Shown: in pieces, positions 50,285 through 62,589 of the stretch | How positions within the stretch are numbered: position 1 is the first letter of the stretch | Layout of the letters: every line of letters begins with the position of its first letter | Assembly (NCBI GenBank): GCA_026018925.1 | Contig: JAKSZU010000031.1 | Location: forward strand, 12,880,648 to 12,944,647 | Direction of reading: 5' to 3' | Length of the DNA stretch: 64,000 nt | Source of the DNA: Tupaia tana | Lineage: Eukaryota > Chordata > Mammalia > Scandentia > Tupaiidae | The notes under the pieces: model-generated | The model's database searches: none | What the model was told of the DNA's origin: nothing | What the model saw: the letters and a program-made list of their open reading frames with translations, nothing else | Made by a program: the position numbers and the translations under genes

Positions 50285-53200
50285 TGGGGGTGTTCTCTAT
50301 GGGGAGTAGGTCAGTGTTGGTGTTCTCTACGGGGTGTACGTTGGCGGTGCTGTTCTCTATAGGGCGTCTATGGGTGGGGTGTTCTCTATGGGGAGTACGT
50401 CAGTGTTGGTGTTCTCTACGGGGTGTACGTTGGCGGTGCTGTTCTCTGTAGAACGTCTATGGGTGGGGTGTTCTCTACGGGAAGTAGGTCAGTGTTGGTG
50501 TTCTCTACGGGGTGTACGTTGGCGGTGGTGTTCTCTGTAGGGCGTCTATGGGTGGGGTGTTCTCTATGGGGAGTAGGTCAGTGTTGGTGTTCTCTACAGG
50601 GTGTACGTTGGCGGTGCTGTTCTCTGTAGGGCGTCTATGGGTGGGGTGTTCTCTATGGGGAGTAGGTCGGCGTTGGCGTTCTCTACGGGGTGTACGTTGG
50701 CGGTGCTGTTCTCTATAGGGCGTCTATGGGTGGGGTGTTCTCTATGGGGAGTAGGTCAGTGTTAGTGTTCTCTACGGGGTGTACGTTGGCGGTGCTGTTC
50801 TCTATAGGGCGTCTATGGGTGGGGTGTTCTCTATGGGGAGTACGTCAGTGTTGGTGTTCTCTACGGGGTGTACGTTGGCGGTGCTGTTCTCTGTAGAACG
50901 TCTATGGGTGGGGTGTTCTCTACGGGGAGTAGGTCAGTGTTGGTGTTCTCTACGGGGTGTACGTTGGCGGTGCTGTTCTCTGTAGGGCGTCTATGGGTGG
51001 GGTGTTCTCTATGGGGAGTAGGTCAGTGTTGGTGTTCTCTACAGGGTGTACGTTGGCGGTGCTGTTCTCTGTAGGGCGTCTATGGGTGGGGTGTTCTCTA
51101 TAGGGAGTTGGTCGGTGTTGGCGTTCTCTACAGGGTGTACGTTGGCGGTGGTGTTCTCTGTAGGATGTCTATGGGTGGGGTGCTCTCTATGGGGAGTAGG
51201 TCAGTGTTGTTTTCTACGGGGTGTACGTTGGCGGTGGTGTTCTCCGTAGGGCATCTATGGGTGGGGTGTTCTCTATGGGGAGTAGGTCAGTGTTGTTCTC
51301 TACGGGGTGTACGTTGGTGGTGCTGTTCTCTGTAGGGCGTCTATGGGTGGGGTGTTCTCTACGGGGAGTAGGTCAGTGTTGGCTTTCTCTACAGGGTGTA
51401 CATTGGTGGTGGTGTTCTCTGTAGGGCGTCTATGGGTGGGGTGTTCTCTATGGGGAGTAGGTCAGTGTTGTTCTCTACGGGGTGTACGTTGGTGGTGCTG
51501 TTCTCTGTAGGGCGTCTATGGGTGGGGTGTTCTCTATGGGGAGTAGGTCGGTGTTGGCGTTCTCTACAGGGTGTACGTTGGTGGTGGTGTTCTCTGTAGG
51601 GCGTCTATGGGTGGGGTGTTCTCTACGGGGAGTAGGTCAGTGTTGGCTTTCTCTACAGGGTGTACATTGGTGGTGGTGTTCTCTGTAGGGCGTCTATGGG
51701 TGGGGTGTTCTCTATGGGGAGTAGGTCAGTGTTGGCGTTCTCTACGGGGTGTATTTGGCGGTGGTGTTCTCTGTAGGGCATATATGGGTGGGGGTGTTCT
51801 CTACGGGGAGTAGGTCGGCGTTGGCGTTCTCTACAGGGTGTACATTGGCGGTGGTGTTCTCCATAGGACGTCTATGGATGGGGTGTTCTCTATGAGGAGT
51901 AGGTCAGTGTTAGTGTTCTCTACAGGGTGTACGTTGGTGGTGCTGTTCTCTGTAGGGCATCTATGGGTGGGGTGTTCTCTACAGGGAGTAGGTCGGTGTT
52001 GGTGTTCTCTACAGGGCATACATTGGCAGTGGTATTCTCCGTAGGGCATCTATGGGTGGGGTGTTTTCTACGGGGAGTAGGTCAGTGTTGGTGTTCTCTA
52101 CGGGGTGTATGTTGGCGGTGGTGTTCTCTGTAGGGCGTCTATGGGTGGGGGTGTTCTCTACAGGGAGTTGGTCGGTGTTGGCGTTCTCTACAGGGTGTAC
52201 GTTGGCGGTGGTGTTCTCTGTAGGATGTCTATGGGTGGGCTGTTCTCTATGAGGAGTAGGTCAGTGTTGCTCTCTACGGGGTGTACGTTGGTGGTGGTGT
52301 TCTCCGTAGGGCATCTATGGGTGGGGTGTTCTCTATGGGGAGTAGGTCAGTGTTGTTCTCTACGGGGTGTATGTTGGTGGTGGTGTTCTCCGTAGGGCGT
52401 CTATGGGTGGGGGTGTTCTCTACGGGGAGTAGGTCGGCGTTGGCGTTCTCTACAGGGTGTACGTTGGCGGTGGTGTTCTCTGTAAGGCGTCTATGGGTGG
52501 GGTGTTCTCTACAGGGAGTAGGTCAGTGTTGGTGTTCTCTATGGGGTGTACGTTGGTGGTGCTGTTCTCCGTAGGGTGTCTATGGGTGGGGTGTTCTCTA
52601 CAGGGAGTAGGTCAGCGTTGGCGTTCTCTACAGGGTGTACGTTGGCGGTGCTGTTCTCCGTAGGGCGTCTATGGGTGGGGTGTTCTCTACGGGGAGTACG
52701 TCAGTGTTGGTGTTCTCTACGGGGTGTACGTTGGCGGTGCTGTTCTCCGTAGGGCGTCTATGGGTGGGGTGTTCTCTATGGGGAGTAGGTCAGTGTTGGC
52801 GTTCTCTACAGGGTGTATGTTGGCGGTGCTGTTCTCCGTAGGGCGTCTATGGGTGGGGTGTTCTCTACGGGAAGTAGGTCAGTGTTGTTTTCTACGGGGT
52901 GTACGTTGGCGGTCCTGTTCTCCGTAGGGCGTCTATGGGTGGGGTGTTCTCTATGGGGAGTAGGTCAGTGTTGGCGTTCTCTACAGGGTGTACGTTGGCG
53001 GTGCTGTTCCTCTGTAGGGCGTCTATGGGTGGGGTGTTCTCTACGGGGAGTAGGTCAGTGTTGGCGTTCTCTACAGGGTGTACGTTGGCGGTGCTGTTCT
53101 CCGTAGGGCGTCTATGGGTGGGGTGTTCTCTACGGGGAGTAGGTCAGTGTTGGCATTCTCTACAGGGTGTACGTTGGTGGTGCTGCTCTCCGTAGGGCGT

Positions 53201-56200
53201 CTATGGGTGGGGTGTTCTCTACGGGGAGTAGGTCAGTGTTGGCGTTCTCTACGGGGTGTATGTTGGCAGTGCTGTTCTCCGTAGGGCATCTATGGGTGGG
53301 GTGTTCTCTATGGGGAGTACGTCAGTGTTGGCGTTCTCTACAGGGTGTACGTTGGCGGTGCTGTTCTCTGTAGGGCGTCTATGGGTGGGGTGTTCTCTAC
53401 GGGGAGTAGGTCAGTGTTGGCGTTCTCTACGGGGTGTATGTTGGCAGTGCTGTTCTCCGTAGGGCGTCTATGGGTGGGGTGTTCTCTATGGGGAGTAGGT
53501 CAGTGTTGTTTTCTACGGGGTGTACATTGGCGGTGGTGTTCTCTGTAGGGCGTCTATGGGTGGGGTGTTCTCTACGGGGAGTAGGTCAGTGTTGGTGTTC
53601 TCTACGGGGTGCATGTTGGCGGTGCTGTTCTCCGTAGGGCGTCTATGGGTGGGGTGTTCTCTACGGGGAGTAGGTCGGCATTGGCGTTCTCTACAGGGTG
53701 TACGTTGGCGGTGCTGTTCTCTATAGGGCGTGTATGGGTGGGGTGTTCTCTACGGGGAGTAGGTCAGTGTTGTTTTCTACGGGGTGTACGTTGGTGGTGC
53801 TGTTCTCTGTAGGGCGTCTATGGGTGGGGGTGTTCTCTATGGGGAGTAGGTCAGTGTTGGTGTTCTCTACGGGGTGTACGTTGGCAGTGGTGTTCTCCGT
53901 AGGGCGTCTATGGGTGGGGTGTTTCCTACGGGGAGTAGGTCAGTGTTGGTGTTCTCTACGGGGTGCATGTTGGCAGTGTTGTTCTCTGTAGGGCGTCTAT
54001 GGGTGGGTGTTCTCTATGGGGAATAGGTCAGTGTTGGCGTTCTATACGGGGTGTATGTTGGTGGTGGTGTTCTCTGTAGGGCGTCTATGGGTGGGTGTTC
54101 TCTATGGGGAGTAGGTCAGTGTTGGCGTTCTCTACAGGGTGTACATTGGTGGTGGTGTTCTCTTTAGGGCGTCTATGGGTGGGGTGTTCTCTATGGGGAG
54201 TAGGTCAGTGTTGTTCTCTACGGGGTGTACGTTGGTGGTGCTGTTCTCCGTAGGGCGTCTATGGGTGGGGTGTTCTCTACGGGGAGTAGGTCGGCGTTGG
54301 CGTTCTCTACAGGGTGTACGTTGGCGGTGCTGTTCTCTATAGGGCGTGTATGGGTGGGGTGTTCTCTACGGGGAGTAGGTCAGTGTTGTTTTCTACGGGG
54401 TGTACGTTGGTGGTGCTGTTCTCTGTAGGGCGTCTATGGGTGGGGGTGTTCTCTATGGGGAGTAGGTCAGTGTTGGTGTTCTCTACGGGGTGTACGTTGG
54501 CAGTGGTGTTCTCCGTAGGGCGTCTATGGGTGGGGTGTTTCCTACGGGGAGTAGGTCAGTGTTGGTGTTCTCTACGGGGTGCATGTTGGCAGTGGTGTTC
54601 TCTGTAGGGCGTCTATGGGTGGGTGTTCTCTATGGGGAATAGGTCAGTGTTGGCGTTCTATACGGGGTGTATGTTGGTGGTGGTGTTCTCTGTAGGGCGT
54701 CTATGGGTGGGTGTTCTCTATGGGGAGTAGGTCAGTGTTGGCGTTCTCTACAGGGTGTACATTGGTGGTGGTGTTCTCTGTAGGGCGTCTATGGGTGGGG
54801 TGTTCTCTATGGGGAGTAGGTCAGTGTTGTTCTCTACGGGGTGTACGTTGGTGGTGCTGTTCTCTGTAGGGCGTCTATGGGTGGGGTGTTCTCTATGGGG
54901 AGTAGGTCGGTGTTGGCGTTCTCTACAGGGTGTACGTTGGTGGTGGTGTTCTCTGTAGGGCGTCTATGGGTGGGGTGTTCTCTATGGGGAGTAGGTCAGT
55001 GTTGGCTTTCTCTACAGGGTGTACATTGGTGGTGGTGTTCTCTGTAGGGCGTCTATGGGTGGGGTGTTCTCTATGGGGAGTAGGTCAGTGTTGGCGTTCT
55101 CTACGGGGTGTACTTTGGCGGTGGTGTTCTCTGTAGGGCATCTATGGGTGGGGGTGTTCTCTACGGGGAGTAGGTCGGCGTTGGCGTTCTCTACAGGGTG
55201 TACATTGGCGGTGGTGTTCTCCATAGGACGTCTATGGATGGGGTGTTCTCTATGAGGAGTAGGTCAGTGTTAGTGTTCTCTACAGGGTGTACGTTGGTGG
55301 TGCTGTTCTCTGTAGGGCATCTATGGGTGGGGTGTTCTCTACAGGGAGTAGGTCGGTGTTGGTGTTCTCTACAGGGCATACATTGGCAGTGGTATTCTCC
55401 GTAGGGCATCTATGGGTGGGGTGTTTTCTACGGGGAGTAGGTCAGTGTTGGTGTTCTCTACGGGGTGTATGTTGGCGGTGGTGTTCTCTGTAGGGCGTCT
55501 ATGGGTGGGGGTGTTCTCTACAGGGAGTTGGTCGGTGTTGGCGTTCTCTACAGGGTGTACGTTGGCGGTGGTGTTCTCTGTAGGATGTCTATGGGTGGGC
55601 TGTTCTCTATGGGGAGTAGGTCAGTGTTGCTCTCTACGGGGTGTACGTTGGTGGTGGTGTTCTCCGTAGGGCATCTATGGGTGGGGTGTTCTCTATGGGG
55701 AGTAGGTCAGTGTTGTTCTCTACGGGGTGTATGTTGGTGGTGGTGTTCTCCGTAGGGCGTCTATGGGTGGGGCTGTTCTCTATGGGGAGTAGGTCGGCGT
55801 TGGCGTTCTCTACAGGGTGTACGTTGGCGGTGGTGTTCTCTGTAAGGCGTCTATGGGTGGGGTGTTCTCTACAGGGAGTAGGTCAGTGTTGGTGTTCTCT
55901 ATGGGGTGTACGTTGGTGGTGCTGTTCTCCGTAGGGCATCTATGGGTGGGGTGTTCTCTACAGGGAGTAGGTCAGCGTTGGCGTTCTCTACAGGGTGTAC
56001 GTTGGCGGTGCTGTTCTCCGTAGGGCGTCTATGGGTGGGGTGTTCTCTACGGGGAGTACGTCAGTGTTGGTGTTCTCTACGGGGTGTACGTTGGCGGTGC
56101 TGTTCTCCGTAGGGCGTCTATGGGTGGGGTGTTCTCTATGGGGAGTAGGTCAGTGTTGGCGTTCTCTACAGGGTGTATGTTGGCGGTGCTGTTCTCCGTA

Positions 56201-57920
56201 GGGCGTCTATGGGTGGGGTGTTCTCTACGGGAAGTAGGTCAGTGTTGTTTTCTACGGGGTGTACGTTGGCGGTCCTGTTCTCCGTAGGGCGTCTATGGGT
56301 GGGGTGTTCTCTATGGGGAGTAGGTCAGTGTTGGCGTTCTCTACAGGGTGTACGTTGGCGGTGCTGTTCCTCTGTAGGGCGTCTATGGGTGGGGTGTTCT
56401 CTACGGGGAGTAGGTCAGTGTTGGCGTTCTCTACAGGGTGTACGTTGGCGGTGCTGTTCTCCGTAGGGCGTCTATGGGTGGGGTGTTCTCTACGGGGAGT
56501 AGGTCAGTGTTGGCGTTCTCTACAGGGTGTACGTTGGTGGTGCTGCTCTCCGTAGGGTGTCTATGGGTGGGGTGTTCTCTACGGGGAGTAGGTCAGTGTT
56601 GGCGTTCTCTACGGGGTGTATGTTGGCAGTGCTGTTCTCCGTAGGGCATCTATGGGTGGGGTGTTCTCTATGGGGAGTACGTCAGTGTTGGCGTTCTCTA
56701 CAGGGTGTACGTTGGCGGTGCTGTTCTCTGTAGGGCGTCTATGGGTGGGGTGTTCTCTACGGGGAGTAGGTCAGTGTTGGCGTTCTCTACGGGGTGTATG
56801 TTGGCAGTGCTGTTCTCCGTAGGGCGTCTATGGGTGGGGTGTTCTCTATGGGGAGTAGGTCAGTGTTGTTTTCTATGGGGTGTACATTGGCGGTGGTGTT
56901 CTCTGTAGGGCGTCTATGGGTGGGGTGTTCTCTACGGGGAGTAGGTCAGTGTTGGTGTTCTCTACGGGGTGCATGTTGGCGGTGCTGTTCTCCGTAGGGC
57001 GTCTATGGGTGGGGTGTTCTCTACGGGGAGTAGGTCGGCATTGGCGTTCTCTACAGGGTGTACGTTGGCGGTGCTGTTCTCTATAGGGCGTGTATGGGTG
57101 GGGTGTTCTCTACGGGGAGTAGGTCAGTGTTGTTTTCTACGGGGTGTACGTTGGTGGTGCTGTTCTCTGTAGGGCGTCTATGGGTGGGGGTGTTCTCTAT
57201 GGGGAGTAGGTCAGTGTTGGTGTTCTCTACGGGGTGTACGTTGGCAGTGGTGTTCTCCGTAGGGCGTCTATGGGTGGGGTGTTCTCTACGGGGAGTAGGT
57301 CGGCATTGGCGTTCTCTACAGGGTGTACGTTGGCGGTGCTGTTCTCTATAGGGCGTGTATGGGTGGGGTGTTCTCTACGGGGAGTAGGTCAGTGTTGGTG
57401 TTCTCTACGGGGTGCATGTTGGCGGTGCTGTTCTCCGTAGGGCGTCTATGGGTGGGGTGTTCTCTACGGGGAGTAGGTCGGCATTGGCGTTCTCTACAGG
57501 GTGTACGTTGGCGGTGCTGTTCTCTATAGGGCGTGTATGGGTGGGGTGTTCTCTACGGGGAGTAGGTCAGTGTTGTTTTCTACGGGGTGTACGTTGGTGG
57601 TGCTGTTCTCTGTAGGGCGTCTATGGGTGGGGGTGTTCTCTATGGGGAGTAGGTCAGTGTTGGTGTTCTCTACGGGGTGTACGTTGGCAGTGGTGTTCTC
57701 CGTAGGGCGTCTATGGGTGGGGTGTTTCCTACGGGGAGTAGGTCAGTGTTGGTGTTCTCTACGGGGTGCATGTTGGCAGTGGTGTTCTCTGTAGGGCGTC
57801 TATGGGTGGGTGTTCTCTATGGGGAATAGGTCAGTGTTGGCGTTCTATACGGGGTGTATGTTGGTGGTGGTGTTCTCTGTAGGGCGTCTATGGGTGGGTG
57901 TTCTCTACGGGGTGTATGTC
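50285..57920. repeat. 89-bp minisatellite array, about 86 units
   Basis: Tandem units of 89 bases with 86-, 88- and 90-base variants. Each unit contains TGTTCTCTRYRGGG three times at about 30-base spacing, so it is a trimer of an older 30-base repeat. The + strand is G/T-rich. Because 89 is not a multiple of three, short frames of 67-98 residues recur every unit; these are not genes. The last units grade into unique sequence near 57920. Confidence 0.97.
54755..57280. repeat. Duplicate of 51396-53920 within the 89-bp array
   Basis: Unit-by-unit variants (including the rare GACGTCTATGGATGGGG and CAGGGCATACATTGGCAG types) recur in the same order at an offset of 3359-3360 bases, with only scattered differences. 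A block duplication of about 38 units' spacing, far younger than the array itself. Confidence 0.9.
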
Positions 57921-58145
57921 AGTAGTAGTGTTCTCTACGAGCCATGTGGGCAGTTGGTGCTGTGACTCTGTGGCCGTCCCCGATCTAGCCTTCATGCTGG
58001 CATTTACTTGGGAGCAGCAGATGTTGACCTGTCACAAATACAGAGCAATGGTACCCAGTGTGGATGATCCCCATGACCCACGTGACTCTGAAATATCTGG
58101 GCTGATGGCCTTGGATGTGCAAAACCTGTTAAACTCATGTACCTG

Positions 58146-58396
58146 GTCCCAGCAGGCAGCATGGTGGGCACCACGTGACTGATCGTAGTTTGAGCCTGGT
58201 TACGTCAGTGGACTCCCACATAGTCAACTGTGGTTCGAGTCCTGGACCCAGTGGCTTAAACTCACGCTGGGCACGTGTGCGTGCGTTCCCAAGATCCCGA
58301 GAGGAGAATGGAGGAGAAGGGATTGCGGCGTGGCCATCCCCCCTGGGGGCTGATTTCTCACTTTCTGTCTCTCTCCATCTCTCTGTCTCTCTGTCA
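58146..58396 (+). mobile_element. SINE-A with a second head piece in front
   Basis: CAGCAGGCAGCATGGTGGGC head piece at 58150, then a second head from 58197 (GTTACGTCAGTGGACTCCCA) and a full body; it ends at the CT stretch without CCCTATAGC. Confidence 0.8.
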
Positions 58397-58787
58397 GAAA
58401 TAAGGATAAATAGATAAAGATAGAGATAAGTAATAGATGATCAGTAGAGAGCTGATAGGTGACAGAGAAGTAGATGATAGCTACGGTCGGATAGCTGATA
58501 GGGAGGTGCCTCATGACACACGTAGATGATAGGTGACAGATGACATAGATGAGGCGGATGACGAATAGATGAGACAGGTCATAGACTGATAGATGATCAA
58601 CAGGTGATTGGTAAGTCGTAGCTAAGCAGATGCTAGCTATGATAGACGAGATGGATGGATAGCTAGCTGATAGATCGACAGAGATAGGAACATGATCACC
58701 GACCCGCAGGTGGCTGCTCCATGGTGGACGTGCACTACCTAGAGAGATGACACTGAGGCTTGAGAGTTAGGACTGATGAAAGCATGA
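58397..58787. repeat. Degenerate GATA/ATAG-rich tract
   Basis: GATAGATGATAGGTGACAGA-like words without strict period from 58400 to about 58700; then unique sequence. Confidence 0.7.
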
Positions 58788-58952
58788 TTTCTTTATTCTT
58801 ATTTGTTCTTGCTAGTCTGCTTCTTATTATTATTAATTTGACAAGAGAGAGGAAGAAAACGGAGAAAGCAAGCCATCAGGTCTGGGACTCAAACCACGGT
58901 CGGCCATGTGGGAGCCCAGCGTTTTAATCATCATGCCACCTGCCGGCCCCCA
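58788..58952 (-). mobile_element. SINE-B
   Basis: TTATTATTATTAATTTGAC, GGACTCAAACCACGG, CCACCTGCCGGCCCCC. Confidence 0.86.
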
Positions 58953-59844
58953 GTAGGTAATAGACTGATAGAGGGACATGGACGTTAGGTCACCCGTCAC
59001 CATTGACAGCTGAGAGATGGGGGCTACGACAGTGACTGCTACGTTGACGTACATGGAGAGTGATTATACGTAATATACTCAGAGAGATTCAGATGGCACA
59101 GATTCAGGTGACAGACAGCCTGAGTCTGTAAAGCAGGATTTCTGAACCCCAAGCCCTGTGGACCCCTGGGCTGGAGGACTCTCCGAGCCGCGGCATCCGG
59201 GGCCCCACTGTCCCCCTGCCACTGTCACCAGCAGATCTCCCCGGGAGGTCAGCTCCCTTCGGAGAACCACTGGGCGAGTGAGATTCTGCGTGTGACAGAC
59301 CCACACTAGATGTTAGAATTGCATAACTGGGGAGGGCATTCATATTCCAAATGTGTTTTCACTCCGCTCCAGACTGGAAAAGCAGGAAGAAAAGGCCCTG
59401 AGAGCCATGCCAGCCCTTGGGCACGCTGTTTAAGTTTCAGAGGAGAGCCTCGCCAGCCTGTCTGCTCCTTCTCCCAGGGCTGCCGCGTCTCCCGGGATCC
59501 GGGGTGCTGATGTGGGAGGGCAGCTGCTGGGTGTCTACGCAGCCCCCGCTCCTGTGGGCAGCCATGTATGCATGCACAAACCCCCCAGGGCACACCTGCT
59601 GTGTCTGAGTGAGGCTGATACCTCACCGTCCTCCACGGGTGTGCTCAGGGGGTTGCAGGTTCAAGGCCGACCTGGTTGAAGCACCCGGCGACAGTCGTGT
59701 TAATTGGCTTTACTCCAGGCTCCATTTCTCCGCAAGTCTTCCGCTGATTCTCAGACCCTGGGCTGCTGACAGAGAGACATGCTGGCGTTTACCTGCACTG
59801 GCAGGCCTCCAGGTCCGAGGTGCAGCCTCGGGTTTGCCCATACC
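58953..59844. other. Single-copy-looking sequence
   Basis: No repeat recognised apart from GATA-like words at the start. No gene recognised. Confidence 0.35.
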
Positions 59845-60652
59845 CTGGTGCTCATATCCGTGTATACACTGTCTATGTGACATGTGCGCCCAGACATTCA
59901 TCCAGGTACATGTTGCAAAAGTTGCATGCGTCTACATTGTATACATTGCATGTGCACCCAAGCATGCAGACAGATCAGTGTTGCAAAGGTCCTCTATGTA
60001 TACATTGTCTACATTGTGCGTGCAGCCAAACATTCAGGCAGATGAACACTGCACAAGTTGTATACGTATAATTATAGACATGATGTGTGTGGCCATTCAC
60101 CCCGGATAATCATTGCAAAGGTCATATACGTATACATTGTAGACATTATACGTGCACCCAGATATTCAGGAAGATCAACATTACAAAGGTTATATCACAT
60201 TGTGTGCACACCCAAACGTTCAGGCAGATAACCATTGCAAAGTCTGTAAACGTATACATTGTAGACATTCTGTGTGTGCCCAGACACTCAGCCAGGTACA
60301 TGTTGCAAAAGTTGCATACGTACACATTGTCTACATTGTACATGCATCCAAACGTTCAGGCAGATCCACATTGCAGAGGTTGTATATCTGTAAGTTGTAT
60401 ACATTGTGTGCACACACAAACATTCACCCCAGATAATCGTTGCCAAGGTTATAAACATATACATCGTATGCATTATACATGCACCCGAACATGAAGGTAG
60501 ATAACCATCGCAAGGTTGTGTACGTATACATTGTAGACATTCTGTGTGCGCCCAAACATTCACCCTGGATCACATTGCAAAGGCTGTACACGTATACATT
60601 GTCTACATTATACGTGCACACAGACATTCAGGCAGGTAACCACTGCAAAGGC
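59845..60652. repeat. 68-bp minisatellite, about 12 units
   Basis: The anchor TTGCAAAGGT-like word recurs at steps of mostly 68 bases (one 54, one 64). Units carry TACGTATACATTGT and GTGCACCCAAACATTCAGGC. Units differ more than in the other arrays, so it is older. Confidence 0.93.
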
Positions 60653-60676
60653 GAGGAGGAAGCAGAGAAGAAGGGG

Positions 60677-60955
60677 CTGGTCCCATAGTGCAGAGGGTGA
60701 GTGCTATGCAGAGGAAGCTGGACCCCACAACCCACTGGGGTTCGAGTCCCAGCCCCTGTGAGTTACACGCTGGGTATGCATGCACCTGTTTAAGATCCCG
60801 ACAGGATGGAGAATTGGAGGAAAGAGGATTGTGGTGCAAGCAGGCCTCCTGGCAGGGGCATGCTCCCTCTCTCCCTCTCTCTCTCTCTCTCCCTCTCTTG
60901 CTCATACACACAGACACAGACACACACCCCTGTGGCATGATAAACAGAAAAAAGT
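60677..60955 (+). mobile_element. SINE-A, diverged
   Basis: CTGGTCCCATAGTGCAGAGG head, GGTTCGAGTCCCAGCC, GATCCCGACAGGATGGAG body, (CT)n, TGTGGCATGATAAACAG. Confidence 0.7.
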
Positions 60956-60957
60956 GT

Positions 60958-61140
60958 CAGCGGGTGGCGTGGCGCTTGGGGGCAGGGGCTGGATCCCACA
61001 TGGGTGACTGCACGCTTCAAGGTCTGAACCCAGTGGCTTGAAAAATGCACTGGCGTGTGTGCACCAAATCCCGAGAGGAGCGTGGAGGAGAAGGGCTTGC
61101 GGCCGGCTGTATGCATGAATTCACACGGCGGGAGAGACAG
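60958..61140 (+). mobile_element. SINE-A, 3' truncated
   Basis: CAGCGGGTGGCGTGGCGCTT head, CCCGAGAGGAGCGTGGAGGA body; ends before the CT stretch. Confidence 0.78.
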
Positions 61141-61194
61141 TGCAGAGGTGACCCAACGAAAGCTCTGGAAAGGGGGGGTTACCCTGGACTGCTG

Positions 61195-61321
61195 CTTTTT
61201 CTTTTGTTTTTGCCATGGGGTGTGAGTCCTCTCTGCAAAGAGACAGTGAGAGGGAAAGCGAGAAACCCCTTTGGTAAGATGGGGTCCAGCTGCCTTAACC
61301 ACCGTGCTACGGGCTGGTCCC
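61195..61321 (-). mobile_element. SINE-A, internally deleted
   Basis: TTTTTGCCATGGGGTGTGAG tail, then directly GGGGTCCAGCTGCCTTAACC head; the body is missing. Confidence 0.77.
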
Positions 61322-61392
61322 ACACCGGTTTAACACAGGGAGACCCCACTGCAGAAGTCTCACCTCCCGGGCTGTAGGGCAATGTGTCTAGG

Positions 61393-61534
61393 CTGTTTTT
61401 GTTTTTGTATGTTTGCCATAGGTGCACACAGTTGCTGGAGAGAGACAGAGAGAGAGAGGGAAAGTGAGAAATCATCCCTTGGCCACACTGCAAAACCTTC
61501 TGCTCTTGACATTAATTTTTTTTAATTGCTTATT

Positions 61535-61569
<35 letters not shown>

Positions 61570-61839
61570 TTATTTAATTGACTATAGGGCATGTTCGCTC
61601 ACCAGAGAGAGAGAGGGAAAGTGAGAAAGCAAGCTGCCAGATCTGGGACTTGAACTGTTGTCAGCGCTGTGGGAGTTCAGAGCCTTAACCACCACATCAC
61701 CTGCTGACCCTCCTCTGGGGATTCTGAGCACACACAGACACACGGCTGCTGTCATTTTCAAGCCCCGGGCTGGGATTTGAGCCATGCAGCCATACGCGTG
61801 GGGTCCAGGTGCCTTCACCACCATGTTCCTGCTGGCCCA
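61393..61839 (-). mobile_element. SINE-A split by a SINE-B
   Basis: Tail part 61393-61511 (TTTGCCATAGGTGCACAC to CTGCTCTTGAC), head part 61711-61839 (TCCTCTGGGGATTCTGAGC to TCCTGCTGGCCC). Confidence 0.82.
61512..61710 (-). mobile_element. SINE-B inserted in a SINE-A
   Basis: TTTAATTGCTTATTTTATTT with (TTTA)n 61530-61570, ACTATAGGGCATGTTCGC, CACCTGCTGACCC. Confidence 0.87.
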
Positions 61840-62589
61840 CCTCTGGGCTGTGGTCCTCTGTTACAAGAGACCCCCCTGGGACCCGAGGACTCGGGTCTCC
61901 CTGGGTGTTCCGGACACGCGGGACAGGCAGAGTCGGTGTTCCCCGTCCTGGAGTTTTTTCTGTGTGTCTGTGGTTGTCGGTTCCCTGAATAGCACCCAGA
62001 TTGCGATCCGGAAAACAGAACGCTCAGTGCAGCCTCCGCTCCGTGTGAGCAGCGGGTAGGGCACGTCCTCACTGATTTCCCCTCGCTCACTTCTCTTCCC
62101 CGCCTGCCCGTGACAGTCGAGTCAGCTCCGGGGCCTCCCCCCGCAAACCCCTTTGCTCCCTTCCTGCATTTGAAATCCTGTCCAATCTCACACCAGCCCT
62201 CCTGACAGTCCGTGGGGAATTAATTTAGCTCCTTGCACACAGAGACAGCATTTCTGACTTCAAAGCGCCCGCCGCTGGGGTTCGCCCCCGGCCAAGGGCA
62301 CGGAGCTGGCAGGGCCCGCGGTGTGGGCTGGCCCGTGGGGGGTTGTGCTCCAGACCACATTAGTCACCCCGGCAGCCGGGCGCTCCTGTCCTTCGGAAAT
62401 TCTGCAAGTCACCGCGGGAATGAGACGCTAACTCGGGGGGAGAGAAAGGAAAGAAATGCTTTGTCATGACATGGGATACAGCCGTAGGATTTAGACGAGA
62501 TTGTTCTAGAGGGTGGCTTGTGTGCATTAGAGCACCCGGTGCTACCGCCAGCTCCCACTCCCGGATTCTCTGCATCCCATCTCATTTCT
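61840..62589. other. GC-rich single-copy sequence
   Basis: No repeat recognised in 750 bases. 62215-62300 holds GGGGAATTAATTTAGCTCC inside CpG-rich DNA and may be a conserved element. No exon recognised. Confidence 0.38.

Noticed and set aside
50285-57920. CRISPR array
   Set aside because: Eukaryotic context and head-to-tail units without unique spacers.
50285-57920. Human-type PRDM9 motif CCNCCNTNNCCNC in the 89-bp unit
   Set aside because: The nearest C-rich run (CCCCACCCATAG on the - strand) does not fit, and PRDM9 motifs differ between species.
50147-58182. Repeated MYVGGAVL... frames of 67-98 residues every ~89 bases
   Set aside because: By-product of the 89-bp unit; each frame crosses unit borders, with no start context or other gene signal.
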